Source of the DNA: Spirochaetaceae bacterium
GTDB taxonomy: Bacteria > Spirochaetota > Spirochaetia > Treponematales > Breznakiellaceae
Direction of reading: 5' to 3'
Length of the DNA stretch: 5,705 nucleotides
NCBI GenBank assembly: GCA_031267955.1
Contig: JAIRYB010000012.1
Location: 1 to 5,705, forward strand
The notes below the pieces were generated by a model. That model had not been told where the DNA came from. It worked only from the letters and a program-made list of their open reading frames with translations, and did not search any database. A program made the translations under genes and the position numbers. Numbering within the stretch: the stretch's first letter is position 1; every line of letters starts with the position of its first letter. Below, piece by piece: positions 1-5,497 of this stretch.

Positions 1-75
1 CGCTTGCCGCTCGACTTGCATGCTTAAGACGCGCCGCCAGCGTTCGTTCTGAGCCAGGATCAAACTCTCCATGAT
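1..75 (-). rRNA. rrs: 16S ribosomal RNA, 5' end only
   Basis: Read on the minus strand, the sequence contains AGAGTTTGATCCTGGCTCAG (plus 49-68), the universal 27F site near the start of bacterial 16S rRNA. It is followed by GAACGAACGCTGGCGGCGCG and then TCTTAAGCATGCAAGTCGAG. This variant is typical of spirochaetes, especially treponemes. Only about the first 75 nt are in the window; the rest lies to the left. The mature 5' end is set near 75 because the AGAG of the conserved site is normally about position 8 of the mature RNA. The exact end is not visible in the sequence. Confidence 0.97.
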
Positions 76-377
76 ATATTTCCTCGCGGGCCGAAGCCCG
101 TAAAGAATCCATTTCAAGCGGCCGGTCCCCCGGCCTTCCTGCTTCTTGACGGAGGGTCCTCCGGCCGGCCGTAAGCCGGCCGGGCATGACCCTCGGCGGG
201 CCCCGGCGATTCCCGGAGCCCGTTTCGCGCTTGCTTCGGCACCGCGGCTTCCCGCAGCGCCGTTGGCTCGCGGGGACGGCCCAAGGCCGCCCCGCGTTTC
301 TCTCTCCCTTCCCTAAAATGCCAAAGACCGTGGGCCGCCCCCCAGGGGGAAGCCCGCCCGCCGCCTCTTGCGGCGGT
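76..377 (-). ncRNA. 16S rRNA precursor leader
   Basis: This is about 300 nt between the inferred transcription start and mature 16S. It is very GC-rich and contains strong hairpins: 161-183 (CCGGCCGGC, loop CGTAA, GCCGGCCGG), 120-135 (GGCCGG, loop TCCC, CCGGCC) and 197-222 (CGGGC plus CCGG pairing with CCGG plus GCCCG). In the last one the only mismatch is C.A on plus, which becomes a G.U pair in minus-strand RNA, so the stem is continuous only in the rRNA direction. This supports a transcribed, structured leader. The RNase III stem flanking 16S cannot be checked because the 3' flank is outside the window. The open reading frames here are Arg/Pro/Gly-rich and spurious. Confidence 0.6.
314..376 (-). 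promoter_or_regulatory. boxB/boxA-like rRNA antitermination region
   Basis: On minus, CGGTCTTTGGCATTTTA (314-330) matches 12 of 17 positions of the E. coli rrn boxA region as I recall it (TGCTCTTTAACAATTTA), including the TCTTT core and the CA. Just upstream in the transcript is a hairpin, CCGCC / GGCGG with a 6-nt loop (361-376), in the place of boxB. The order hairpin then boxA, shortly after the inferred start, matches E. coli rRNA leaders, where NusB-S10 (NusE) bind boxA to prevent Rho termination. Position and order support this; function is inferred. Confidence 0.45.
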
Positions 378-383
378 TTGCAG

Positions 384-413
384 AGGTTACTACATACTCC
401 CGCGCTTTGTCAA
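384..413 (-). promoter_or_regulatory. Probable rRNA operon promoter
   Basis: On minus there is a perfect -35 TTGACA (408-413). The best -10 candidates are TAACCT (384-389, 18-bp spacer) or TAGTAA (387-392, 15-bp spacer); neither is a good match, so the exact -10 is uncertain. A run of seven A on the minus strand at 427-433 lies about 14 bp upstream of the -35, where an UP element would bind the RNA polymerase alpha subunit, as expected for a strong rRNA promoter. Transcription would start near 377, leaving a leader of about 300 nt. Weaker TATAAA boxes further upstream could be extra rrn promoters. Confidence 0.5.
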
Positions 414-835
414 GCCCCGGAACCAGTTTTTTTACGAAATTTATACATTCAGACTATTTTGCGAAACGCAACGCTGATTGTTTTCGTTTATACAGAAAAA
501 TTCGAACCTGTCCCCGGAACATAAAAGTCCAAAACAGGCTTAAACTATATATGACTCATCAAAAGGGAAACATCGTCTGCCCGGCAAACCCGGTTCCAAT
601 CCCAAATTATTGACGAATAATCACACAGAAAAACTCTGGTTAATAAACAAACCTTAAAATAAAACTTCCAAAGATCAAACCGGCATCCCAGCCAGTAATA
701 ACATACCATTTTTTGAAAAAACAATCAAGTGGTTTTTCAAAATTTCGGCAAAAAAAAACAAAAAATCGCAAATTTTCTTTACCGCCGGCAAGGGCAGCGC
801 CGAAACCGCAGGCTTACGCCCCGCAAGGCCCGTAC
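414..835. other. AT-rich non-coding region between pgsA and the rRNA promoter
   Basis: I find no convincing gene here. Composition shifts from GC-rich to AT-rich. Visible structure includes an inverted repeat TTTTGAAAAA / TTTTTCAAAA with a 12-nt loop (711-742), a small palindrome ATTATT-GACG-AATAAT (606-621), and T-runs on the minus strand (A9 at 750-758 and A6 at 760-765 on plus). The T-runs lie about 70 nt past the pgsA stop, but no strong GC hairpin precedes them, so a pgsA terminator here is only possible. Short reading frames such as 368-613 and 713-907 (plus) resemble no protein I know. Confidence 0.6.
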
Positions 836-1462
836 TTATTTCTTAGCCCCGCGATAGACAGAAGCATAATCGAAAAACGAAACAATTGCAAGTACCACGC
901 CCGCTGAAAAAAACGCGATAGCGGCGATACGGGTCCAGTCAAAAACCGCGCCGTTTTGCCCCAGGCGCTTAAAACTTGCCGCGAGCAGGGCAAGGGCGCA
1001 GGAAGCGATATAAACAACGGTTTTGATCTTCCCCCCCATACGGGCGCCCATGGCCACTCCCTTTCTGAGCATCAGATTCCGTATAAAAAGCACGCTGAAT
1101 TCCCGGTACAGGAAGATCAGGAGGAGTATGACCGGCAGAATGCCGTCCATCACAAAACAGAGGAAATTCGTAAGCTGCACCAGCGTGTCGGCAAAGGGAT
1201 CGTAGAATTTGCCGAAATCGCTCACCTCGTTACGGCTGCGGGCAAGCTTGCCGTCTATCAGATCGCTTATTTCGGAGACAACGAAGATAAGCCAAAGGAC
1301 CGGGACAGTCCACCCGAATCCCCGGGGAAAATTCGCGCTTTCGGGGGATAACGAGACCCAGAAAAGCCCAAAAGGGAGATTAAAAGCCGGAAGCATATAA
1401 AGAATGAAGAAAACCGGCGCCAGAATAATGCGTATGGAAGTAACTTTATCGGCCGCAGTCAT
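836..1462 (-). CDS. pgsA: CDP-diacylglycerol--glycerol-3-phosphate 3-phosphatidyltransferase
   Basis: This is an integral membrane enzyme of 208 aa that makes phosphatidylglycerophosphate from CDP-diacylglycerol and sn-glycerol 3-phosphate, the committed step to phosphatidylglycerol and cardiolipin. The full CDP-alcohol phosphotransferase signature D-x2-D-G-x2-A-R-x8-G-x3-D-x3-D is present: D67, D70, G71, A74, R75, G84, D88, D92. The later YREF (119-122) and GKIKT (144-148) segments point to the PgsA branch rather than PssA. Hydrophobic segments lie at about 10-25, 52-64, 107-120, 147-163 and 178-197. The N-terminus (KVTSIRIILAPVFFILY) is typical of PgsA, so the ATG at 1462 is very likely right. 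No Shine-Dalgarno precedes it; instead a promoter would place the transcript start on the ATG itself. The kinase-BON gene ends 31 bp upstream. Confidence 0.93.
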   Translation of the reverse strand: MTAADKVTSIRIILAPVFFILYMLPAFNLPFGLFWVSLSPESANFPRGFGWTVPVLWLIFVVSEISDLIDGKLARSRNEVSDFGKFYDPFADTLVQLTNFLCFVMDGILPVILLLIFLYREFSVLFIRNLMLRKGVAMGARMGGKIKTVVYIASCALALLAASFKRLGQNGAVFDWTRIAAIAFFSAGVVLAIVSFFDYASVYRGAKK

Positions 1463-1468
1463 GAAACC

Positions 1469-1497
1469 AGCATAACCAGGGAATCCGGCGCTGTCAA
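1469..1497 (-). promoter_or_regulatory. pgsA promoter, predicted leaderless
   Basis: On minus there is TTGACA (1492-1497), a 17-bp spacer, then TATGCT (1469-1474). The -35 overlaps the TGA stop of the upstream kinase-BON gene. Exactly 6 bp separate the -10 from the pgsA ATG, so the usual start point 7 nt downstream falls on the A of the ATG. The lack of a Shine-Dalgarno fits a leaderless mRNA. The match in both hexamers and spacing is direct; use of the promoter is inferred. Confidence 0.65.
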
Positions 1498-2315
1498 GGC
1501 ATCATGCTGTACTCGTGGACTACCTGGATTTCGGAACGAACGGTGAAATTTTCGGCAACTTCTTTCGCGGAATTCACGGCGGCTTCTACAAGGGCGTGGG
1601 AATTGACTACGCCGAACAGTTCGACGGTACTGCCGCTGACCGACACCTCCAGAAAATGGATGGGTATGCCCTTTTCGTAGAAGATCCGGTGTACCACCTG
1701 ATGCCCCAGGATAAGCTCCCTGAGGCGTTTCTCATGCTGGGCCTCGATTTCCGCCGTAACAAGGCTGTCCCGCAGATATTTGATGCCCTGGGCTACCGTG
1801 CCGGGATGGACGTTCCCGGTATTCAGGGTGATATGGTAATTGGAAGGATCCCTCCAGTCCATATCGAAGAAATATCGGTGAAAGCCTATCCGGTCATTGT
1901 CGCTTTGGTTGATGATCTGCCTGGCCCGCTTGTCGTCACAGCGGAAGTAGCTTTTGACGCGCTCCATGCGAATCTCGTAAGGGGCGACGAGGTAGATCGA
2001 CAGCACCCCCGGCACGCCCCGGAAAATCGAGTTGGCCCCCCGGCCGATAAAGACGCTGCTCCCCTTGCCCGCCTCGCACAGCATGGCGGTCTTGAGGTAG
2101 TGCAGGTAATCGTCCCGGTCCTGGGACAGCGATGCGAAAAAACCGGGCTTCCGCTCGTCGTATTTGTCAAACATCGCCCCCGCTACCCCGTAGGATTTGA
2201 TCTTTTCTTCCAGGGAGTGTTTGTCCACAAAGCGATAATTCAGAATTTTTGCCAATTCCTGAGCGGTCTCATCGCCCAAGCCGGCCAATTGCCGCGAAAT
2301 AGTTATGATTGCCAT
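1494..2315 (-). CDS. Cytidylate kinase-like protein with C-terminal BON-like domain
   Basis: The product is 273 aa. Residues 1 to about 190 resemble the cytidylate kinase-like (Cytidylate_kin2) P-loop family: ITISRQ at 4-9, IGRGAN at 90-95 (family GRxAN), VAPYEIRMERV at 110-120, a DDKRARQI lid-like stretch at 127-134, and ITLNTG at 162-167. The P-loop is altered: where relatives usually have a GSGG-type loop, this has LAGLGDETA (10-18) without the classical GKS/T lysine. Residues about 196-268 look like a BON domain (VSVSGSTVELFGVVNS, then an alpha helix and a final EIQVV strand); BON domains bind membranes or ligands. The ATG at 2315 is chosen because AGGAGG (2322-2327) lies 6 nt upstream and the family N-terminus starts there; the frame upstream to 2420 is not homologous. 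Substrate unknown; CMP kinase activity is uncertain. Confidence 0.82.
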   Translation of the reverse strand: MAIITISRQLAGLGDETAQELAKILNYRFVDKHSLEEKIKSYGVAGAMFDKYDERKPGFFASLSQDRDDYLHYLKTAMLCEAGKGSSVFIGRGANSIFRGVPGVLSIYLVAPYEIRMERVKSYFRCDDKRARQIINQSDNDRIGFHRYFFDMDWRDPSNYHITLNTGNVHPGTVAQGIKYLRDSLVTAEIEAQHEKRLRELILGHQVVHRIFYEKGIPIHFLEVSVSGSTVELFGVVNSHALVEAAVNSAKEVAENFTVRSEIQVVHEYSMMP

Positions 2316-2333
2316 TGGTATCCTCCTGTTTTT

Positions 2334-2362
2334 AGCATAAACCCCGGCAGGCCGACTGTCAA
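2334..2362 (-). promoter_or_regulatory. Promoter of the kinase-BON gene
   Basis: On minus there is TTGACA (2357-2362), a 17-bp spacer and TATGCT (2334-2339), identical in both hexamers and spacing to the pgsA promoter. The start would be near 2327, giving a leader of only about 12 nt that begins at the AGGAGG ribosome-binding site. The Nudix gene starts 40 bp away on the other strand. Confidence 0.7.
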
Positions 2363-2401
2363 AAGGCAATAGGCGGCCGCCGGGTAGAAGCGGCGCAAAA
2401 A

Positions 2402-2971
2402 ATGGATTATTATTCGCCAATGAACTTAATATGGACCGAGGAAAGCAGCAAATATGTTTTTGAACACCGGCTTTTTTCCATAAGGGAGAGCCTTTGCCGC
2501 TCTCCTTCGGGGAAAACCGGCGTTTATACCGCGATGGATGCCCCGGACTGGGCTGTGGTGGTCCCGGTTCTGGAGGGCCCCCAGGGCAGGCGCTTTGTTA
2601 TGGTACGCCAGTGGCGGCACGGCGCCAGGGAGCTTTCCCTGGAATTTCCGGGCGGGGTTTTTGAAAGCGGCGAAAATCCGGAAGAAGCGGCTGCCCGTGA
2701 GATGGAGGAAGAGACGGCTTACCGCCCGTCCAGGGTAACCAGACTGGGGGAAATGAGCCCCAATCCGGCGATCATGGGCAACCATGTCCACTTTTTTCTG
2801 GCGGAAGGCCTTACGGACACGGGGAAGCAGCGCCTGGACGAGGATGAATACATGAACGTAGAGCTTTTCCCTGTTGAAGAGGTGATACGCAACATGGGAA
2901 AACCGCCCTACATCCACGCCTTAATGGCCGCCGCGCTGACGCTGTACCTACAGCGCGGCGCCGCGTCTTAG
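2402..2971 (+). CDS. Nudix hydrolase, ADP-ribose pyrophosphatase-like
   Basis: The product is 189 aa and contains a Nudix box at 85-107: G-x5-E-x7-R-E-x-x-E-E-x-A-Y. All acidic metal-binding residues are kept (E91, E100, E103, E104), but the near-invariant last Gly is Ala (A106). The N-terminal strands (FEHRLFSIRESLCRSPSGKT) and AVVVPV (51-56) resemble ADP-ribose/NDP-sugar pyrophosphatases, which hydrolyse nucleoside diphosphates linked to another group. Box chemistry is clear; substrate is inferred. The start is uncertain: ATG 2402 has only a weak AGAAG upstream, and ATG 2420 (MNLIWTEE) has no Shine-Dalgarno but a TATTAT box 6 bp before it. Divergent from the kinase-BON gene; its TAG overlaps the TAA of the convergent LysM gene by 4 bp (2968-2971). 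Confidence 0.85.
   Translation: MDYYSPMNLIWTEESSKYVFEHRLFSIRESLCRSPSGKTGVYTAMDAPDWAVVVPVLEGPQGRRFVMVRQWRHGARELSLEFPGGVFESGENPEEAAAREMEEETAYRPSRVTRLGEMSPNPAIMGNHVHFFLAEGLTDTGKQRLDEDEYMNVELFPVEEVIRNMGKPPYIHALMAAALTLYLQRGAAS
2929..2960. other. GC-rich inverted repeat at convergent gene ends
   Basis: CGCCGCGCTG (2929-2938) and CAGCGCGGCG (2951-2960) form a perfect 10-bp stem with a 12-nt loop. The loop side holds an alternative smaller stem, CGCTGT-ACCT-ACAGCG (2940-2955). It lies inside the last codons of the Nudix gene, just past the LysM gene stop on the other strand. Neither side has a T-run, so it is not a standard intrinsic terminator, but it is the only strong structure between the two convergent genes. 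Confidence 0.5.
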
Positions 2972-3795
2972 CGGAAGGAAGGATACTCGGTAGTTTCGTT
3001 CCAAAGCCCTTCCCGCTCCTCCCCCTTGATGCTGGGGATGTCCAGAACAGTCCCGGGGTGGATCAGATTAGGGTTGCCGGGATCGGAGAGCTTTGACCTG
3101 TTGGCGTCGTAAAGCCGGGGCCAGAACAGGCTGTCCCCGTAAGCCCAATTTCTGCCGGCAATATTCCAGAAACAGTCCCGGGAAACGGACCAGGGGCGGA
3201 CCTGGTACTGGGCCGGAAGCAGTATGCCGGGCTCATCTTCCACAAAAGCCAGGGCGTCTATGGCCTGGCGGGCGGAGACGATGGCGGCATCCCAGCTTTC
3301 CGCGTCAAAGTAAGAAACCGCGTTGTCCCGGGATGCCGCCGCTACGGCGAATTCCCTGGGGTAGCGCCGATCCGCCCTGACGCCGAGCGCCCAGTTGATC
3401 CGCTGCTCGGCGGCCGTGATGGCATCGCCGGCTTCGGCGATTTTAAGCTGCAGGGCGATGTATTCGTCCGAAAGCCGGGCGTTTTCCTGCGCTTTTTCCG
3501 CGTATTCGCGGGCCAGATCAAAATCGCCGTAATCGTAGGTTTCCTGGGCCAGCCTGGTCAGCCGGACGCTTTCCCGGTAATATTCATTATTGAGAAAATT
3601 CCTGGGGCCCCGCTGCACCCTTGAAGAAAAAGCCGAGGCCTGAAGCGTATCGCGGCCGGCCCCGGAAGATGCAGCTCCGGCCGCCCGGCGGCCGGCCGGA
3701 AAACCGTCGGCCATAGGCCGGGCAACAAGATCAGGGACGGCCAAAAACACCCACAACAGCGCAAGGGGCAAAGCGAATATATATTTCCGGTTCAT
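2968..3795 (-). CDS. Exported LysM-domain protein
   Basis: The product is 275 aa. A signal peptide (NRKYIFALPLALLWVFLAVPDLVA, about 2-25) suggests export to the periplasm. Residues about 66-190 are mostly helical with TPR-like units: YDYGDFDLAREYAEKAQ (87-103) and YFDAESWDAAIVSARQAI (162-179). The C-terminal part (about 196-254) is a LysM domain, YQVRPWSVSRDCFWNIA ... WPRLYDANR ... NPNLIHPGTVLDIP, which binds N-acetylglucosamine-containing peptidoglycan. AGGAGGAGA lies just upstream of ATG 3795 and overlaps the stop of the lipoprotein gene, only 12 bp away, so the two are an operon. Probable role: an envelope protein attached to peptidoglycan, acting with the lipoprotein. Specific function unknown. 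Confidence 0.88.
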   Translation of the reverse strand: MNRKYIFALPLALLWVFLAVPDLVARPMADGFPAGRRAAGAASSGAGRDTLQASAFSSRVQRGPRNFLNNEYYRESVRLTRLAQETYDYGDFDLAREYAEKAQENARLSDEYIALQLKIAEAGDAITAAEQRINWALGVRADRRYPREFAVAAASRDNAVSYFDAESWDAAIVSARQAIDALAFVEDEPGILLPAQYQVRPWSVSRDCFWNIAGRNWAYGDSLFWPRLYDANRSKLSDPGNPNLIHPGTVLDIPSIKGEEREGLWNETTEYPSFR

Positions 3796-3807
3796 AAGTT
3801 TCTCCTC

Positions 3808-4956
3808 CTATAACCCTTCGGCATTCCGGGCGGTATCCCCGCTCGCGGCGGTAGACGCTTCCGCCCTTCTTATAGCATCTTCCGCAAGAAGCCGCTTTTG
3901 CTCGGCCGCCGCCCCGGCTTCCGCAAAGGCAAATTCGGCCTGAAAATACAGCCTGGAAGCTTCGATGTACTGCTCGCCCTGGAAAGTCTTTTCCGCTGAA
4001 TCAAAGATCCCCTGGGCCGTGGCAAAATCATCCCTGACCGCTACATTGGCCTTCTTTTCGACGGCGAAACGCCGTTCGCCGTCCGCCGCGGCCCGGCGTT
4101 CCGAGGCGTAGGTCTTCATCCCCGCGCCGAGAATAACCGTATACCGGACAAGGCACTCTTCGGCGGCGTCCAGGGCCGTGTCAAGATCGCCGCCGTCATA
4201 GGCGTCAATCGCCGCGACGGCCCGATCGTCGGTACGGGCGAAATTTTCAGGGTCGTAGCGTTCAAAATTGTAGTACTCTATCTGTTCACGGGTATAATAC
4301 GCCCGGGTCCCGATAGCCAGGGCTTTGTACCTGTTTATAGCCAGAAAAACAGCGGAGGCTGCGCCGTAATAATCCTTTTCCTCTTCGTAAAGTTTCCGGG
4401 CATTTTCGGTATCATCTTCCGCGGACTGGAACCTTTCCGGGGTCAAATCCGGAGCCCCCTCCCGGGAAGCGGCGTCCCGCGCCGCGACAAGCTCCCTGGT
4501 CCTGTCCTCGGCATAAAGGGGGAGGGAATCCGCGAAGATCTTCTCGAAGGCTTCCGTAACCTGGGTATAGCGGGTTATCGCCTCCTCTATTTGCCCAGGC
4601 GTATCGGTTTGCGTTTCCGCGTTGGCCGAAACATAGGCGGCTTCCGCGGCATCTGCTTCGGGCCTGAAGTAAACCGGCCCGTCAAATGCATAAGCGCCGT
4701 TCCTTGCCGCTTCCAGCCGGGCAAGAAGATCGTTCAGGGAAGACATCAGCGCTTCCCGGGGATCGGGCTGCGCGGGCGGTTCAGGAACAGGTTCAGGCGC
4801 GGGAGGAGGGGGGCTTTCCGGCGCGGGGGCAGGCGCGGGAGCCGGAACTGGAGCCGGGGCGGCGGGTTCCTCCGGGGGAGGGCTGCTCGAGCAGGCCGCG
4901 GCCGCCAGAATCAGGATCACTCCTAAAGGCAACAGCCGGGATCGTATAAATTTCAT
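3808..4956 (-). CDS. Lipoprotein with Ala/Pro-rich linker and helical repeats
   Basis: The product is 382 aa. A signal peptide (KFIRSRLLPLGVILILAAAA) ends at C22, a loose lipobox AAA-C acceptable for spirochaetes, so it is probably lipidated and membrane-anchored. Residues 26-66 are an Ala/Pro/Glu linker with repeated Ala-Pro pairs, suited to span the periplasm or peptidoglycan. The rest is alpha-helical with TPR-like units: LYEEEKDYYGAASAVFLAI (189-207), YDGGDLDTALDAAEECL (253-269), FQGEQYIEASRLYFQAEFAF (325-344). The unit at 253-269 resembles one in the LysM protein encoded next. ATG 4956 is preferred because AGGAG lies just upstream; the longer frame from a TTG at 4974 lacks support. I do not recognise a named family. 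Confidence 0.85.
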   Translation of the reverse strand: MKFIRSRLLPLGVILILAAAACSSSPPPEEPAAPAPVPAPAPAPAPESPPPPAPEPVPEPPAQPDPREALMSSLNDLLARLEAARNGAYAFDGPVYFRPEADAAEAAYVSANAETQTDTPGQIEEAITRYTQVTEAFEKIFADSLPLYAEDRTRELVAARDAASREGAPDLTPERFQSAEDDTENARKLYEEEKDYYGAASAVFLAINRYKALAIGTRAYYTREQIEYYNFERYDPENFARTDDRAVAAIDAYDGGDLDTALDAAEECLVRYTVILGAGMKTYASERRAAADGERRFAVEKKANVAVRDDFATAQGIFDSAEKTFQGEQYIEASRLYFQAEFAFAEAGAAAEQKRLLAEDAIRRAEASTAASGDTARNAEGL

Positions 4957-5026
4957 AAAAATCTCCTTTTCCAATCTATAATTTCTATCAAATTAAAGCA
5001 AATCAGCAGATAAACCCATTATATAT

Positions 5027-5055
5027 ATACTAAACTATACCTGGTACTTTTTCAA
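5027..5055 (-). promoter_or_regulatory. Promoter of the lipoprotein-LysM operon
   Basis: On minus there is TTGAAA (5050-5055), a 17-bp spacer and TAGTAT (5027-5032). The start would be near 5020, leaving a 5' UTR of about 64 nt ending in the AAGGAG ribosome-binding site. A T-run on minus (5057-5066) abuts the -35. A TATAAT (5019-5024) overlaps but has a poor -35 and is a second candidate -10. Confidence 0.5.
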
Positions 5056-5056
5056 A

Positions 5057-5085
5057 CTAAAAAAAACTTCCCGTACCGGGAAGTT
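5057..5085 (-). terminator. Intrinsic terminator-like hairpin upstream of the lipoprotein operon
   Basis: A perfect 9-bp stem AACTTCCCG / CGGGAAGTT with a 3-nt loop (5065-5085) is followed on minus by a run of about eight T. That is a textbook Rho-independent terminator for minus transcription, yet no minus-strand gene ends just upstream. It would stop read-through from groEL, or antisense transcripts of the small plus-strand gene, before the lipoprotein promoter. In the plus transcript it would be a hairpin in the 5' UTR. Confidence 0.65.
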
Positions 5086-5104
5086 ACATTATCTCTATAG
5101 ATTT

Positions 5105-5109
5105 AGGAG
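5105..5109 (+). promoter_or_regulatory. Ribosome-binding site of the YdbC-like gene
   Basis: AGGAG lies 6 nt before ATG 5116 and fixes the start. A plus-strand promoter is not clear; TATACT at 5026-5031 is a candidate -10 with a weak -35 TCAGCA at 5003-5008, and would overlap the opposing lipoprotein promoter. Confidence 0.6.
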
Positions 5110-5115
5110 TTATAT

Positions 5116-5349
5116 ATGCCGGACATTACTTTTGACATTTTAAAAGCCTACGGCGTCATTTCGGAAGAAAAGGGCGGCTGGAAAAAGGAACTGAACCTGG
5201 TATCCTGGAACGGCAGGAATCCCAAGCTGGATATCCGCGACTGGTCCCCGGAACACGACAAAATGGGAAAGGGCGTAACCTTTACCCGCGAGGAAGCGGA
5301 AAAACTGGCGGAAATGCTTAAAGCCGCCCTGGACGGCCCTGCGGACTGA
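5116..5349 (+). CDS. YdbC/PC4-like single-stranded DNA-binding protein
   Basis: The product is 77 aa. The pattern F-x-I-L-x-x-Y-G-V-I-S ... GWKKELNLVSWN (21-32), PKLDIRDWSPEHDKMGKGVTFT (36-57) and a C-terminal helix (EEAEKLAEMLKAAL) matches bacterial YdbC proteins, relatives of eukaryotic coactivator PC4 that bind single-stranded DNA or RNA as dimers. Length is normal for the family. The match is by eye from remembered family features. It stands alone, divergent from the lipoprotein operon and convergent with groEL, with AGGAG 6 nt upstream. Cellular role unknown; a general nucleic-acid-binding or transcription role is inferred. Confidence 0.85.
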   Translation: MPDITFDILKAYGVISEEKGGWKKELNLVSWNGRNPKLDIRDWSPEHDKMGKGVTFTREEAEKLAEMLKAALDGPAD

Positions 5350-5447
5350 CCATGGCCCGCGGAATCCAAAGGAATTTAACCGCTAAGCGCGGCGGGCTTT
5401 GGCCCGAAACTCTGCAAACAGAATAGGGGCCGGGCCGGAATTTTCGC
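5350..5447. other. Short intergenic stretch
   Basis: This contains a small GC hairpin, CGGGC / GCCCG with a TTTG loop (5393-5406), past the stop of the YdbC-like gene. No T-run follows, so it is a weak terminator candidate at best. I see nothing else. Confidence 0.4.
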
Positions 5448-5481
5448 AAAAAAACCCGGCGCCTGCTGTGCAGACGCCGGG
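5448..5481 (-). terminator. Probable groEL terminator
   Basis: The stem is CCCGGCG plus CTGC (5455-5466) pairing with GCAG plus CGCCGGG (5470-5481), loop TGT. The single internal mismatch is C.A on plus but G.U in minus-strand RNA, and seven T follow on minus (5448-5454). So it is best built for transcripts from groEL. Weak T-rich sequence on the plus side (5486-5496) may also let it end transcripts of the YdbC-like gene. Confidence 0.8.
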
Positions 5482-5497
5482 CCGCTTTTCTTGTTTT

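Noticed and set aside
186..524. 112-codon reading frame on plus in the rRNA leader and promoter.
   Set aside because: It lies antisense to the rRNA leader, its translation is Arg/Pro/Gly-rich from GC-rich DNA, and it resembles no known protein.
750..830. Intrinsic terminator of pgsA.
   Set aside because: T-runs are present on minus, but I found only 4-5 bp imperfect GC stems, and these are not adjacent to the T-run.
1515..2372. 285-codon open frame on plus.
   Set aside because: It is the opposite strand of the kinase-BON gene, which has clear family motifs, a strong ribosome-binding site and a promoter. Long antisense frames are common in GC-rich genes.
4957..4974. Longer start (TTG at 4974) for the lipoprotein.
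   Set aside because: The AAGGAG ribosome-binding site would then be inside the coding frame, and it is correctly placed for ATG 4956. The shorter start also gives a standard signal peptide.
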